Shown here: positions 1-9,884 of the stretch, piece by piece
Position numbering within the stretch: the stretch's first letter is position 1
How the letters are laid out: each line of letters starts with the position of its first letter
NCBI RefSeq assembly: GCF_900106065.1
Contig: NZ_LT629796.1
Coordinates: 1,116,001-1,180,000 of the forward strand
DNA length: 64,000 nucleotides
Source of the DNA: Pseudomonas mandelii
GTDB taxonomy: Bacteria > Pseudomonadota > Gammaproteobacteria > Pseudomonadales > Pseudomonadaceae
Direction of reading: 5' to 3'
Translations under genes and position numbers: made by a program
Notes under the pieces: model-generated
The model's database searches: none
Told to the model about the DNA's origin: nothing
What the model saw: only the letters and a program-made list of their open reading frames with translations

Positions 1-291
1 GCGATTGTCAGCCGTTACGAGTCCTGGCGCGCAAGCAAACTTTCACCGTATCTGGGTCGTTTGACCGGCGTCGGTGCGATGCGCGGTATCGAGTTGACCC
101 ATGCCAACGGCTCCCCCGCCTCGGCGCAGCTCACACAATTGCTGGCGTTGGCGCGTGACGCGGGTCTGCTGTTGATGCCGAGCGGCAAATCACGGCACAT
201 CATTCGGCTGCTGGCGCCGTTGACCACCGAGGCGACGGTGCTGGAGGAAGGGCTGGATATCCTCGAGGCGTGCCTGGCAAGACTGTCCTGA
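1..291 (+). CDS. class III aminotransferase, C-terminal fragment
   Basis: The window opens inside this gene; 96 codons remain, reading in frame from base 1 to the TGA at 289-291. The visible part matches the end of the PLP-dependent class III (GABA/ornithine type) aminotransferases: a GVGAMRGIEL strand, a helix, then LLMPSGKSRHIIRLLAPLT and a final helix. The PLP lysine lies upstream of the window. These enzymes move an omega- or alpha-amino group from amines to 2-oxoglutarate or pyruvate. The amino acid ABC importer and FAD amine oxidase that follow on the same strand suggest a shared catabolic role, possibly polyamines or their breakdown products, but the substrate is inference. Confidence 0.8.
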   Translation, partial: AIVSRYESWRASKLSPYLGRLTGVGAMRGIELTHANGSPASAQLTQLLALARDAGLLLMPSGKSRHIIRLLAPLTTEATVLEEGLDILEACLARLS

Positions 292-303
292 CAGCGAAGT
301 GCG

Positions 304-348
304 TTCCGGGACTGACGTAGCGAATTAAGTTCGCTTGTGGTCCCGGAA
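304..348. repeat. nested inverted repeat (hairpin) after the aminotransferase
   Basis: The arms TTCCGGGAC (304-312) and GTCCCGGAA (340-348) are perfect complements, and inside them AGCGAA (319-324) pairs with TTCGCT (330-335). No T-run follows, so this is not a classical intrinsic terminator. It may be a processing or stabilising hairpin between the aminotransferase and the ABC operon, or an operator. Confidence 0.55.
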
Positions 349-419
349 TCGACGTCGCAATACTGACCAAAGACCCTTTTACCTAGCGAGAACATCACCA
401 CCGACAAGCTGAGGCAGAC

Positions 420-1394
420 ATGTATCACGACAATATAATTTATAAGAAAAAGTCTAACGATCCTCACTTCCTGCTCGGCGTAGCCGTGGTGTTGTTCCTC
501 GGCGCCTACCTGATGAACCTGGGCAACAGCGCCCTCAGTCATTTTCTGCATCCGCTGCTGGGCAATGCCCCGGACAGCCTGACGGCACGCAACGTCGCCA
601 TCGGGCTGGGCATTGCCGTACTGGGCACCTTGAACTTCCACGTCCTCGGGCGCCTGAAGTTCAAAGTGCAGACTACGGTGGTGTGGATCGAACTACTGAT
701 CCTGTTTCTGGCGTTCTTCGACACCTTCGACCTGTCTTACAGCTTCATCCTCGACAAGATCGGTTTCCTGATCATCCAGGGCGCTGCAACCACCTTGTAC
801 ATCTCTGCAGTGGCCATCGTCCTGGCCTTTGTGCTGGCGCTGGTCGGCGCAGTGGCCAAGCTGTCGAACAACGGCCTGGCCAATGCCCTCGCCTCGTTCT
901 ACACCTCGTTCTTTCGCGGCGTGCCGTTGCTGATTCAGATCTACCTGATTTACCTGGGTCTGCCGCAACTGGGCTACGTGGTCGATGCGGTGCCTGCCGG
1001 TATCCTCGCGCTGTCCCTGTGTTACGGCGCCTACATGACCGAGATTTTCCGGGCCGGCATCCAGAGCATTCCGGTCGGCCAGTGGGAAGCCTCGCGGGCG
1101 CTGAACATCAGCCCGTTCAAGACCCTGAGCCGGGTCATCATGCCGCAGGCCTTGCGGGTGATCATTCCACCCACCGGCAACCAGTTCATCGCCATGCTCA
1201 AGGACAGTTCGCTGGTGTCGGTGATCGGTGTCTGGGAACTGATGTACCTGGCCAAGACCCAGGGGCGCGCAGACTTCCGCCACCTGGAAATGCTGATCAC
1301 CGCCGCGATGATTTACTGGGCCCTGTCGTTCATTCTGGAACGGGTCCAGGCGCGAATCGAAAAACGGGTCAATCGATCCGTGGCAAGGGGTTGA
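420..1394 (+). CDS. polar amino acid ABC transporter permease (HisM/GlnP family)
   Basis: 324 residues. The inner-membrane channel of an amino acid importer. Residues about 110-315 form the usual permease domain, with the EAA loop (EASRALNISPFKTLSRVIMPQA in outline, near residues 222-243) that docks onto the ATPase. The family core is about 220 residues; the roughly 100 extra N-terminal residues contain further hydrophobic stretches (near 18-35, 58-80 and 84-102), so this is the long form with additional membrane segments. Only one permease is present in the operon, so a homodimer is likely. The ATPase gene starts 3-6 bases after the stop. The start is preceded by a GAGG-like site. Confidence 0.9.
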   Translation: MYHDNIIYKKKSNDPHFLLGVAVVLFLGAYLMNLGNSALSHFLHPLLGNAPDSLTARNVAIGLGIAVLGTLNFHVLGRLKFKVQTTVVWIELLILFLAFFDTFDLSYSFILDKIGFLIIQGAATTLYISAVAIVLAFVLALVGAVAKLSNNGLANALASFYTSFFRGVPLLIQIYLIYLGLPQLGYVVDAVPAGILALSLCYGAYMTEIFRAGIQSIPVGQWEASRALNISPFKTLSRVIMPQALRVIIPPTGNQFIAMLKDSSLVSVIGVWELMYLAKTQGRADFRHLEMLITAAMIYWALSFILERVQARIEKRVNRSVARG

Positions 1395-1400
1395 TGCGTG

Positions 1401-2192
1401 ATGACTCGTACCGATACCGCCCAACAACGCGACCTGGCCCCTGCTGCGCAGACCAGTCCCTCGATGATTTCAATCACCGGCCTGAACAAGTGGTACGGCA
1501 ACTTTCACGCCCTGCGCGACGTCGACCTGAACGTCGCCACTGGCGAAATCCTGGTGGTGTGCGGCCCGTCGGGTTCGGGCAAATCGACAATGATTCGCTG
1601 CATCAACCACCTGGAAAATTTCCAGAAGGGCCACATTCAGGTCAACGGCATTACGCTCACCAGTGAAGCGGAAAGTGTCAGCGCCGTGCGCAGCGAAATC
1701 GGCATGGTGTTCCAAAGCTTCAACCTGTTCCCGCACTTGAGCGTGATGGACAACCTGACTCTGGCCCCACAACTGGTGCAAGGCGTGTCGGCCACCGAGG
1801 CGAAAAAACGCGCGCAGGTCTATCTGGAGCGGGTGCGGATTGCCGAGCATGCCCACAAATATCCGTCGCAACTGTCCGGCGGCCAGCAGCAGCGCGTGGC
1901 CATTGCCCGGGCGCTGTGCATGAACCCCAAAGTGATGCTGTTCGATGAACCAACCTCGGCGCTGGACCCGGAAATGGTCCACGAGGTGCTGGACGTGATG
2001 GGCGAGCTGGCCACCGACGGCATGACGATGATTTGCGTGACCCACGAAATGGGCTTTGCCAGCAAGGTCGCCGACCGAGTGCTGTTCATGGATCAGGGCC
2101 AGGTGATCGAACAAGCCACCCCGGCCGAGTTTTTCAAAAACCCGCAGACCGAACGCGCACAGAAATTCCTGTCGCAGATCATCGGGCACTGA
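1401..2192 (+). CDS. polar amino acid ABC transporter ATP-binding protein
   Basis: 263 residues from the ATG at 1401; a GTG one codon earlier (1398) is an equally possible start. The order of motifs is that of GlnQ/HisP: Walker [10 protein letters not shown] near residue 55, Q-loop, signature LSGGQQQR near 159, Walker [13 protein letters not shown] near 176-187, and the switch histidine in CVTHEMGFA. It hydrolyses ATP on the cytoplasmic face of the permease encoded just upstream. It lies between the permease and binding-protein genes, so the three form one operon. Confidence 0.93.
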   Translation: MTRTDTAQQRDLAPAAQTSPSMISITGLNKWYGNFHALRDVDLNVATGEILVVCGPSGSGKSTMIRCINHLENFQKGHIQVNGITLTSEAESVSAVRSEIGMVFQSFNLFPHLSVMDNLTLAPQLVQGVSATEAKKRAQVYLERVRIAEHAHKYPSQLSGGQQQRVAIARALCMNPKVMLFDEPTSALDPEMVHEVLDVMGELATDGMTMICVTHEMGFASKVADRVLFMDQGQVIEQATPAEFFKNPQTERAQKFLSQIIGH

Positions 2193-2238
2193 GAAGCGCT
2201 TTACCCCCGCATAACAATAACGAAAAGTGGAGATGGAC

Positions 2239-3072
2239 ATGCTCAGTAAAAAACCCGCAATCACCCTTGCTGCCGCCTTGTCACTGTTGTTCGTCGGCGC
2301 CGCGAACGCCGGTGCCGTTCTGGACAAGATCGAAAGCAGCAAGACGTTGACCGTCGCCACCTCGGCGACCTGGCCCCCGCAGGGGTTCATCAACGACAAG
2401 AATGAAATCGACGGTTTTGATATCGACGTGTCCAAGGAGATCGCCAAGCGTCTCGGCGTCGAGGCCAAATTCATCACGCCCGACTGGGATGTGATTACCG
2501 CCGGCAAGTGGAATGGCCGCTGGGACGTGTCCGTCGGCTCGATGACCGCCACCAAGAGCCGTGCGCGGATTCTCGACTTTCCCGGCACCTACTACTACGT
2601 GCCCTACGTGTTTGCGGTGCACAACAAATCCACGGTCACCGACCACAAGGCGTTGAATGGCAAAACCATCGGCGTCGAAGGCGGCACGACGTCCGAGGAC
2701 TATTTCAGCCAGGCACTGGCCATCGAAACCACTGACGTGCCACCCGTCGTCTACGACGTTAAAACCGAAAAAATGAAGACCTACGCCGGCTCCGTCGGAC
2801 CGCTGGACGATCTGCGCCTGGGCGACGGTGCTCGACTCGACGCCATCCTCACCCAACGCAGCACGCTGGATGCGGCCGTCAAGAAGGGTTACCCATTACG
2901 CGCTGTCGACAACGGCGTGGTGTTCTACGAACCGTTGGCCGTTGCCACCGACAAGGGGGACCCGGAGCTGAAGGCGAAACTGAGTGAAATCATCGGCGCA
3001 ATGCACAAGGACGGCACGCTGACCAAACTGTCGGACAAGTGGTACGGCGTCGACTACTCGACCATCAAGTAA
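2239..3072 (+). CDS. ABC transporter substrate-binding protein, family 3 (periplasmic)
   Basis: 277 residues. ATG at 2239 is chosen because GTGGAG at 2227-2232 then sits 6 bases before it; an ATG at 2233 is possible but too close. Residues 1-24 form a Sec signal peptide ending ANA. The mature protein is a bilobed SBP_bac_3 fold, with SKTLTVATSATWPPQGFIN at its start and DGFDIDVSKEIAKRLG following, as in the lysine/arginine/ornithine-binding and glutamine-binding proteins. It delivers the ligand to the permease encoded two genes upstream. The ligand cannot be read from the sequence. Confidence 0.92.
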   Translation: MLSKKPAITLAAALSLLFVGAANAGAVLDKIESSKTLTVATSATWPPQGFINDKNEIDGFDIDVSKEIAKRLGVEAKFITPDWDVITAGKWNGRWDVSVGSMTATKSRARILDFPGTYYYVPYVFAVHNKSTVTDHKALNGKTIGVEGGTTSEDYFSQALAIETTDVPPVVYDVKTEKMKTYAGSVGPLDDLRLGDGARLDAILTQRSTLDAAVKKGYPLRAVDNGVVFYEPLAVATDKGDPELKAKLSEIIGAMHKDGTLTKLSDKWYGVDYSTIK

Positions 3073-3087
3073 CACCGCCCTCCCCTG

Positions 3088-3174
3088 AGGGAGCGAGCCT
3101 GCTCGCGATGAGGCCATCAAATTCAGCATTAATGTTGAATGTTCGACCGCCATCGCGAGCAGGCTCGCTCCCAC
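3088..3174. repeat. REP pair, inverted (GAGCGAGCCTGCTCGCGATG class)
   Basis: GGGAGCGAGCCTGCTCGCGATG (3089-3110) is repeated in inverse orientation as CATCGCGAGCAGGCTCGCTCCC (3151-3172), with an AT-richer spacer containing AATGTTGAATG. Each copy is itself a hairpin. The pair is a typical fluorescens-group REP doublet (REPIN-like) between the binding protein and oxidase genes, and recurs at 59281. Confidence 0.85.
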
Positions 3175-3222
3175 GAAGGCCAGCCCTCGCTTGAATGTCC
3201 GGCAACTTATCAAGGATCGACC

Positions 3223-4506
3223 ATGTCCTTCCCCAACACCTGGTATTCCCAAACCTCGCTGCCCCGTGCGGCCAGGCCCGAATTGAACACCGACGAAACC
3301 TGCGACGTCTGCATCATCGGTGCCGGCATCGCCGGCCTCACCGCCGCCCTCGAACTGATCCGGCGCGGCAAGCGTGTGATCATCCTCGAAGCCCATCAGG
3401 TCGCGTGGGGAGCCTCCGGCCGCAATGGCGGCGTGGTCTCGCCGGGCTGGGCCGAAGGGTCTGGAGCGATCCGCAAAAAACTGGGACTGGAAAACGCCAG
3501 AACGCTGTTCCAGATGTCGGTTGAAGGAGTAGAGATTGTCCGCCGCAACATCGCCGAACTGGCCCTCACCGGCTGCAATCCGTCCGCCGGCACAATCCGG
3601 GTCAAGCGCTACGACGACAGCGCCAGCGTGAAAAACCACATCGACACAATGCGCCGCGACTTCGCTTACGAACTCAACTTCCTCGACACCGCCCAGGTCC
3701 GCGAACGGGCGCACACCCAACGTTATTTCCAGGGTGTGGAGGACCCGAATGCCCTACATTTCCACCCGTTGAATTATTGCCTGGGCCTGGCCCTTGCCAT
3801 TGAAGCGGCGGGCAGTCGCATTTTCGAACACTCCAAAATGCTCACCTGGCGTCGCGAAGGGGCCGACAAGATTGTCCAGACCGCTCACGGCAGCGTGCGC
3901 TGTCAGGACCTGGTGTTCTGCGCCGGCGGTTACGGCGGACCGGAGCTGCAAAAGCTCAGCCGCGCCTACCTGCCGATTGCCACCTACGTGGTGCTGACCG
4001 AACACCTGGGCGATTCGATCAAAAGCGTTCTCGAGTCAGGCGCCGCGTTTTCCGATGACCGTCGCGCCTCGGACTATTACCGCATTGTCGAAGGCGATCG
4101 CCTGTTGTGGGGCGGACGTATCACGACCCGTCACGAACAGAATGAAAAAGCCCTGGCGGCCATGCTCAAGGCCGACATGGTGTCGGTGTATCCGCAACTG
4201 GCGCCGGTCAGGATCGAATTGGCCTGGTCCGGTCTGATGGGGTATTCCACCAACAAAATGCCCAACCTGGGATGGCTGGAACCAGGTGTCTGGGCGTGCA
4301 CTTCATTTGGCGGTCATGGACTGAATACCGGTTCGATTGGCGGCAGGGTGATTGCTGAAGCGGTGTGCGGGGAAACTGCTCGGCATGAACTGTTCAAGCC
4401 GTACTTGCTGGACTGGAACGGTGGGCCGTTCGGGCGCGTTGCCGCCAATGCGATCTATCAATCGCTGAAGGTCATGGACTTCGTCCAGGAACGGTTTCGC
4501 GGTTGA
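3223..4506 (+). CDS. FAD-dependent amine/D-amino acid oxidase family protein (DadA/PuuB-like)
   Basis: 427 residues from the ATG at 3223; AAGGA at 3212-3216 lies 6 bases before it, and the open frame upstream runs through a REP. The N-terminus holds the dinucleotide-binding fold CDVCIIGAGIAGLTAA (GAGIAG at 33-38), an acidic residue at the end of strand 2 (ILEA), and GASGRNGG, the DAO-family FAD loop. The C-terminus has SFGGHGLNTGSIGG, contacting FAD. The overall layout resembles gamma-glutamylputrescine oxidase (PuuB/OrdL). It probably oxidises an amine imported by the preceding ABC system; the substrate is inferred from context only. Confidence 0.85.
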   Translation: MSFPNTWYSQTSLPRAARPELNTDETCDVCIIGAGIAGLTAALELIRRGKRVIILEAHQVAWGASGRNGGVVSPGWAEGSGAIRKKLGLENARTLFQMSVEGVEIVRRNIAELALTGCNPSAGTIRVKRYDDSASVKNHIDTMRRDFAYELNFLDTAQVRERAHTQRYFQGVEDPNALHFHPLNYCLGLALAIEAAGSRIFEHSKMLTWRREGADKIVQTAHGSVRCQDLVFCAGGYGGPELQKLSRAYLPIATYVVLTEHLGDSIKSVLESGAAFSDDRRASDYYRIVEGDRLLWGGRITTRHEQNEKALAAMLKADMVSVYPQLAPVRIELAWSGLMGYSTNKMPNLGWLEPGVWACTSFGGHGLNTGSIGGRVIAEAVCGETARHELFKPYLLDWNGGPFGRVAANAIYQSLKVMDFVQERFRG

Positions 4507-4561
4507 CCAACACAAGCCTCGCTCCTGCAGGGGTCTGGTGAACGCTTTTGCTGTGGGCACA

Positions 4562-4587
4562 AAAAAACCGGCCGAAGCCGGTTTTTT
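4562..4587. terminator. bidirectional intrinsic terminator between the FAD oxidase gene and trxB
   Basis: AAAAAACCGGC (4562-4572), loop CGAA, then GCCGGTTTTTT (4577-4587). A GC stem flanked by A and T runs works in both directions, ending the plus-strand oxidase transcript (stop at 4506) and the minus-strand trxB transcript (stop at 4601). Confidence 0.9.
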
Positions 4588-4600
4588 CATTTCAACGATT

Positions 4601-5877
<1,277 letters not shown>

Positions 5878-6630
5878 ATGCCCGCCCCCGTTCTGTCCGG
5901 CCCGCAATACCTGCGCGAAGGCCTCAAGCTGGTCTTGAGCCCCAGCCTGCGTTTGTTCGTATTGTTGCCCTTGGTGATCAACCTCGTGCTGTTCGTCGGA
6001 TTGATCTACCTGGCCAGCCATCAATTCAGCCTGTGGGTCGATACGCTGATGCCGTCCCTGCCCGACTGGCTGAGTTTTCTCAGTTACGTCCTCTGGCCGA
6101 TTTTTGTCGTGCTGGTGGTTCTGATGGTGTTTTTCACCTTCACCATGCTCGCCAACGTCATCGCCGCGCCGTTCAACGGCTTCCTGGCGGAGAAGGTCGA
6201 AGTGGTGGTGCGTGGCACCGATGACTTCCCGGCGTTCAGTTGGGGTGAACTGGTCGCCATGATCCCGCGCACTCTGTCCCGGGAAATGCGCAAACTCGGC
6301 TACTTCCTGCCGCGGGCAATCGGGTTGTTCATTCTCTCGTTCATCCCCGTGGTCAACATCATCGCCGCGCCGCTGTGGCTGCTGTTCGGGGTGTGGATGA
6401 TGGCGATCCAGTACATCGACTACCCGGCGGACAACCACAAACTGGGCTGGAACGAAATGCTCGCCTGGCTGCGCGAGAAGCGCTGGCAGAGCATGAGTTT
6501 TGGCGGGATCGTGTACCTGGTGTTGCTGATTCCGGTGGTCAACATCCTGATGATGCCGGCGGCCGTGGCCGGTGCGACGCTGTTCTGGGTGCGTGAGCGC
6601 GGCGCAGAGAATCTGGTGACCCAACGCTGA
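5878..6630 (+). CDS. cysZ: sulfate transporter CysZ
   Basis: 250 residues from ATG 5878, with a GGAG at about 5868; an in-frame extension to 5785 lacks family features. The protein starts with [26 protein letters not shown] and has several hydrophobic segments (about 22-45, 67-95, 148-180, 206-232), as in the CysZ/EI24 family. The conserved [17 protein letters not shown] stretch lies at the second membrane segment. It mediates sulfate uptake across the inner membrane for cysteine synthesis, and so fits with the sulfate-activating cysD/cysNC genes 8 kb downstream. Confidence 0.92.
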   Translation: MPAPVLSGPQYLREGLKLVLSPSLRLFVLLPLVINLVLFVGLIYLASHQFSLWVDTLMPSLPDWLSFLSYVLWPIFVVLVVLMVFFTFTMLANVIAAPFNGFLAEKVEVVVRGTDDFPAFSWGELVAMIPRTLSREMRKLGYFLPRAIGLFILSFIPVVNIIAAPLWLLFGVWMMAIQYIDYPADNHKLGWNEMLAWLREKRWQSMSFGGIVYLVLLIPVVNILMMPAAVAGATLFWVRERGAENLVTQR

Positions 6631-6694
6631 CACCGTCACAAATCCATCATCGAAACGCCACAATGACGACATGCCCCCAGCCGACACTGGGGTC

Positions 6695-7870
6695 ATGACG
6701 ACAGCTCTGCATATCACCCTCATCACCGAAACCTTCCCACCGGAAATCAACGGCGTGGCCAATACCCTCGGCCGCTTGTGCGATGGCTTGCGCGCGCGCG
6801 GGCATCAGGTCGAACTGGTGCGGCCGCGTCAGGGCTGCGATCTTCTGGCGGCCAGCAGCGATGAGTTGCTGCTGTGTCGCGGCTGGCCATTGCCGGGCTA
6901 TCCGGGTTTGCAATGGGGTCAGTCGTCGATGCACAAGCTGCTGCGGCGCTGGAAACGTCATCGTCCGGACGTGCTCTACATCGCCACGGAAGGGCCGCTG
7001 GGATTGTCGGCGTTGCGAGCGGCGCGGCGTTTGGGGATTTCAGTGGTCAGCGGCTTTCACACCAATTTCCAGCAGTACTCCAATCAATACGGGCTCGGCC
7101 TGCTGTCGCGCTTGCTGACTCATTACCTGCGCTGGTTTCACAACCGTTCGACGTTGACTCTGGTGCCCAGCATCAGCCAGCGACTGGAACTGGAACGGCG
7201 CCATTTCGAACGTCTGGCGTTGTTGTCCCGAGGGGTCGACAGCCAATTGTTTCATCCAGTCAAACGCCTGCAATCTTTACGCGAACAGTGGGGGCTCGCC
7301 GAGAAAGACATCGCGGTCATCCACGTCGGACGCCTGGCGCAGGAGAAAAACCTCGGCTTGCTCAAGCGCTGTTTTGACGGCCTGAAGGCCACTTATCCAC
7401 AGCGCAAACTGAAATTGATCGTGGTCGGCGACGGGCCACAGCGAGGTTTTTTGGAGAAGGAGCTGCCTGACGCGATTTTCTGCGGCTCACAACGAGGCGA
7501 AGCGTTGGCCAGTCACTATGCGTCAGCGGACGTATTTCTGTTTCCGAGCCTGACCGAAACCTTCGGCAATGTGGTGCTTGAAGCGCTGGCCTCGGGATTG
7601 GGCGTGGTGGCCTACGATCAGGCGGCCGCCGCTCAACATATCCGTCATGGCTACAACGGCGTGTTGGCGATGCCGGGGGACGAAGAGGCGTTCTGCGATG
7701 CTGCGACGTGGTTGCTGGAGGAGCGCGAAACCTTGCGTTGCGTGCGGCTCAATGCGCGCCAGCATGCGAGTCGTCAGGGCTGGGCGGCGATTATCGAGCA
7801 GTTCGAGGGGCAGTTGCGAGGGGCTTGTGTGGGGGAGTTGGCGGTGCCTGAGGCACAGACCTTATCCTGA
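6695..7870 (+). CDS. GT4-family glycosyltransferase (mannosyltransferase-like)
   Basis: 391 residues from ATG 6695; an ATG at 6671 in frame is an alternative start. It shows the GT-B two-domain fold: N-terminal ITETFPPEINGVANTLGRL, an acceptor domain to about residue 190, then the nucleotide-sugar domain with VIHVGRLAQEKNL, VVGDGPQR and the EX7E motif ETFGNVVLE. It resembles MgtA-type GDP-mannose-dependent alpha-mannosyltransferases, which modify glycolipids; donor and acceptor here are inferred. No secretion signal is seen. A REP pair follows the stop. Confidence 0.85.
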   Translation: MTTALHITLITETFPPEINGVANTLGRLCDGLRARGHQVELVRPRQGCDLLAASSDELLLCRGWPLPGYPGLQWGQSSMHKLLRRWKRHRPDVLYIATEGPLGLSALRAARRLGISVVSGFHTNFQQYSNQYGLGLLSRLLTHYLRWFHNRSTLTLVPSISQRLELERRHFERLALLSRGVDSQLFHPVKRLQSLREQWGLAEKDIAVIHVGRLAQEKNLGLLKRCFDGLKATYPQRKLKLIVVGDGPQRGFLEKELPDAIFCGSQRGEALASHYASADVFLFPSLTETFGNVVLEALASGLGVVAYDQAAAAQHIRHGYNGVLAMPGDEEAFCDAATWLLEERETLRCVRLNARQHASRQGWAAIIEQFEGQLRGACVGELAVPEAQTLS

Positions 7871-7892
7871 CTGGTGGGTGACATTGAATCCG

Positions 7893-7972
7893 TCTTCGCG
7901 AGCAGGCTCGCTCCCACAAAGGTTCTGCGTCATTCACAAAACCTGTGGGAGCGAGCCGCTCGCGAAGAGGCC
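7893..7972. repeat. REP pair, inverted
   Basis: CTTCGCGAGCAGGCTCGCTCCC (7895-7916) faces GGGAGCGAGCCGCTCGCGAAG (7947-7967) across about 30 bases. It lies between the convergent glycosyltransferase and oxidoreductase genes and may also serve as a 3' hairpin. Confidence 0.8.
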
Positions 7973-7986
7973 CTTCCAGTCGCTGC

Positions 7987-9090
7987 TTAAACCAGGGTCA
8001 TCAATGCCTCACGGCTGAACGGCAGGATGTCTTCCTCACGACCATCACGCACTTTCTGCGCCCAGTCCGGGTCGACCAGCAGCGCACGCCCTACCGCCAC
8101 CAGATCGAACTCGTCGTTGTTCAAGCGCTCCAGCAGTTTTTCCAGGCTGGCCGGCTGCGCGATCTTGTCAGTGTTGACCATGAACTGCAGGAACTCGCCA
8201 TCCAGGCCAACGCTGCCCACTGTGATGGTCGGCTTGCCTGTGAGCTTGCGGGTCCAGCCGGCCAGGTTCAGCTCGGAACCGTCGAACTCCGGCTCCCAGA
8301 ACCGACGCGTCGAGCAGTGGAAAATGTCCACGCCGGCGTCGGACAGCGGCTTGAGGAATTCCCCCAGCGCCTCCGGTGTTTGCACCAGGCGCGCGGTGTA
8401 ATCCTGCTGCTTCCACTGCGAGAAACGGAAGATGATCGGGAAGCCTTCGCCGACGGCTGCACGCACAGCCTGAATCAATTCGATGGCAAAACGCGAACGG
8501 TTGGCCAGGCTGCCGCCGTATTCGTCGGTGCGCTGGTTGCTGCCTTCCCAGAAAAACTGGTCCACGAGGTAACCGTGGGCGCCGTGGATTTCCACGCCGT
8601 CCATGCCAATGCTTTGGGCGTCTTTAGCGGCTTGGGCGAACGCGGCGATCACGTCCTGGATATCTTGTTTAGTCATGCCGTGAACCACGACCTGACCGTC
8701 CTTCAATTTCTCCGACGGACCGTAACCCGGCACGCTGGCATCCGGCTCGGTGCCGATGCGGCGCACGCTGCCCACATGCCATAACTGCGGAACGATCTTG
8801 CCGCCCTCGGCGTGGACTGCGTCGACCACTTTCTTCCAGCCGGCCAGCGCGGCCTCACCGTAGAAATGCGGCACGTTCGGATAGCCGTTAGAGGCCTTGT
8901 GCCCGACGGTGGTGCCTTCGGTGACGATCAGGCCGACGCCGGCAGCGGCGCGACGACGGTAGTATTCGATCACTTTGGAATTGGGTACGCCGCCCGGGGA
9001 GAAGGAGCGGGTCATCGGCGCCATGACGACACGGGTCGGCAGTTCGAGGCTGCCGAGGTGGAACGGTTTGAACAGGGCTTTGACGGGCAT
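7987..9090 (-). CDS. NADH:flavin oxidoreductase, old yellow enzyme family (alkene reductase)
   Basis: 367 residues from ATG 9090. It begins with KPFHLGSLELPTRVVMAPMTR, the FMN-binding first strand of OYE TIM barrels. Further family marks are VGLIVTEGT, PQLWHVGSVRR, GVEIHGAHGYLVDQF with the strand-4 residues, and FDLVAVGRALLVDPDW near the end. Such enzymes use NAD(P)H and FMN to reduce activated C=C bonds of enones or nitro compounds, often in the cytoplasm under electrophile stress. It is monocistronic here. The physiological substrate is unknown. Confidence 0.93.
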   Translation of the reverse strand: MPVKALFKPFHLGSLELPTRVVMAPMTRSFSPGGVPNSKVIEYYRRRAAAGVGLIVTEGTTVGHKASNGYPNVPHFYGEAALAGWKKVVDAVHAEGGKIVPQLWHVGSVRRIGTEPDASVPGYGPSEKLKDGQVVVHGMTKQDIQDVIAAFAQAAKDAQSIGMDGVEIHGAHGYLVDQFFWEGSNQRTDEYGGSLANRSRFAIELIQAVRAAVGEGFPIIFRFSQWKQQDYTARLVQTPEALGEFLKPLSDAGVDIFHCSTRRFWEPEFDGSELNLAGWTRKLTGKPTITVGSVGLDGEFLQFMVNTDKIAQPASLEKLLERLNNDEFDLVAVGRALLVDPDWAQKVRDGREEDILPFSREALMTLV

Positions 9091-9185
9091 GGGACGCTCC
9101 ACGAGGAAAATGACTTTATGACGGCGATAATATGGAGAGTCGCAAGCCTTGAACAGCACTATTGATTTGGGTGATTAAGATCCAA

Positions 9186-9266
9186 AAGCAAAAGATCGCA
9201 GCCTCCGACAGCTCCTACAGGGGAAGGTGAACACCCGTAAGAGCTGCCGAAGACTGCGATCTTTTG
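9186..9266. repeat. imperfect inverted repeat (AAAAGATCGCAGCC class)
   Basis: AAAAGATCGCAGCCTCCGACAGCTC (from 9187) pairs with GAGCTGCCGAAGACTGCGATCTTTTG (to 9267). This is the third palindromic repeat class seen in the window and a sequence widespread in Pseudomonas intergenes. It sits between the oxidoreductase promoter region and the end of the glutathione peroxidase gene, where the final T-run could also terminate transcription. Confidence 0.75.
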
Positions 9267-9278
9267 ATGTTTCTTTAT

Positions 9279-9761
9279 TTAGCTCAGCGCTTTTTCAATC
9301 GCATGGATGACCGTCGGATCATCCGGCGCTGTGCGCGGCGAGAACCGCGCCAGCACTCGGCCGTCCTTGCCCAGCAGGAATTTTTCGAAGTTCCAGGTGA
9401 TGTCCCCCGGAAACTCCGCACCCTCGCCCGCGAGCAAACGGTACAGCTGATGACGATCATGACCGTTGACTTCCAGCTTGCTGGACAAAGGAAAGGTCAC
9501 GCCATAGTTGAGGCTGCAGAATTCCTGGATCTCTTGCTCGGTACCCGGTTCCTGCCCGGCAAACTGGTTGCACGGCAGGCCCAGCACGCTGAAGCCTTTG
9601 TCCTTGTATTGCTGGTAGAGGTTTTCCAGCGCCGCGTATTGTGGGGTCAAGCCACATTTGGAAGCGACGTTGACCACAAGCACGACGTGCCCCTTGAGGG
9701 GTGCCAGCGGTAGCTCCTGTCCATCCAGGGCTGTCAATTTAAGGTCGTGAAAAGCACTCAT
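9279..9761 (-). CDS. glutathione peroxidase (cysteine type)
   Basis: 160 residues. The catalytic selenocysteine position is Cys36 in NVASKCGLTPQY; the Gln and Trp of the catalytic tetrad are in GLPCNQFAGQEPG and WNFEKFLL. This is the bacterial BtuE-like type, which reduces hydroperoxides with thioredoxin or glutathione. No signal peptide is present, so it acts in the cytoplasm. slyD lies 123 bases upstream on the same strand, but a terminator separates them. Confidence 0.95.
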   Translation of the reverse strand: MSAFHDLKLTALDGQELPLAPLKGHVVLVVNVASKCGLTPQYAALENLYQQYKDKGFSVLGLPCNQFAGQEPGTEQEIQEFCSLNYGVTFPLSSKLEVNGHDRHQLYRLLAGEGAEFPGDITWNFEKFLLGKDGRVLARFSPRTAPDDPTVIHAIEKALS

Positions 9762-9832
9762 GACGAACTCCAGATTCCCGTGTTCTACTCGAAACAGCCA
9801 CTTGGCGATGTCGCCAGGGACAGCCGCGGACT

Positions 9833-9855
9833 AAAAAGGCGCCCCTCGGGCGCCT
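9833..9855 (-). terminator. intrinsic terminator of slyD
   Basis: Read on the minus strand: AGGCGCCC, loop GAG, GGGCGCCT, then TTTT. It lies 30 bases after the slyD stop at 9885, and upstream of the glutathione peroxidase gene. Confidence 0.88.
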
Positions 9856-9884
9856 CTCCAGTTCTCTGAGCTTAGCGCAGAAAA

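Noticed and set aside
3088..3174. CRISPR array or phage attachment site
   Set aside because: Repeats are palindromic, paired and dispersed, with no regular spacers or cas genes; they are REP elements.
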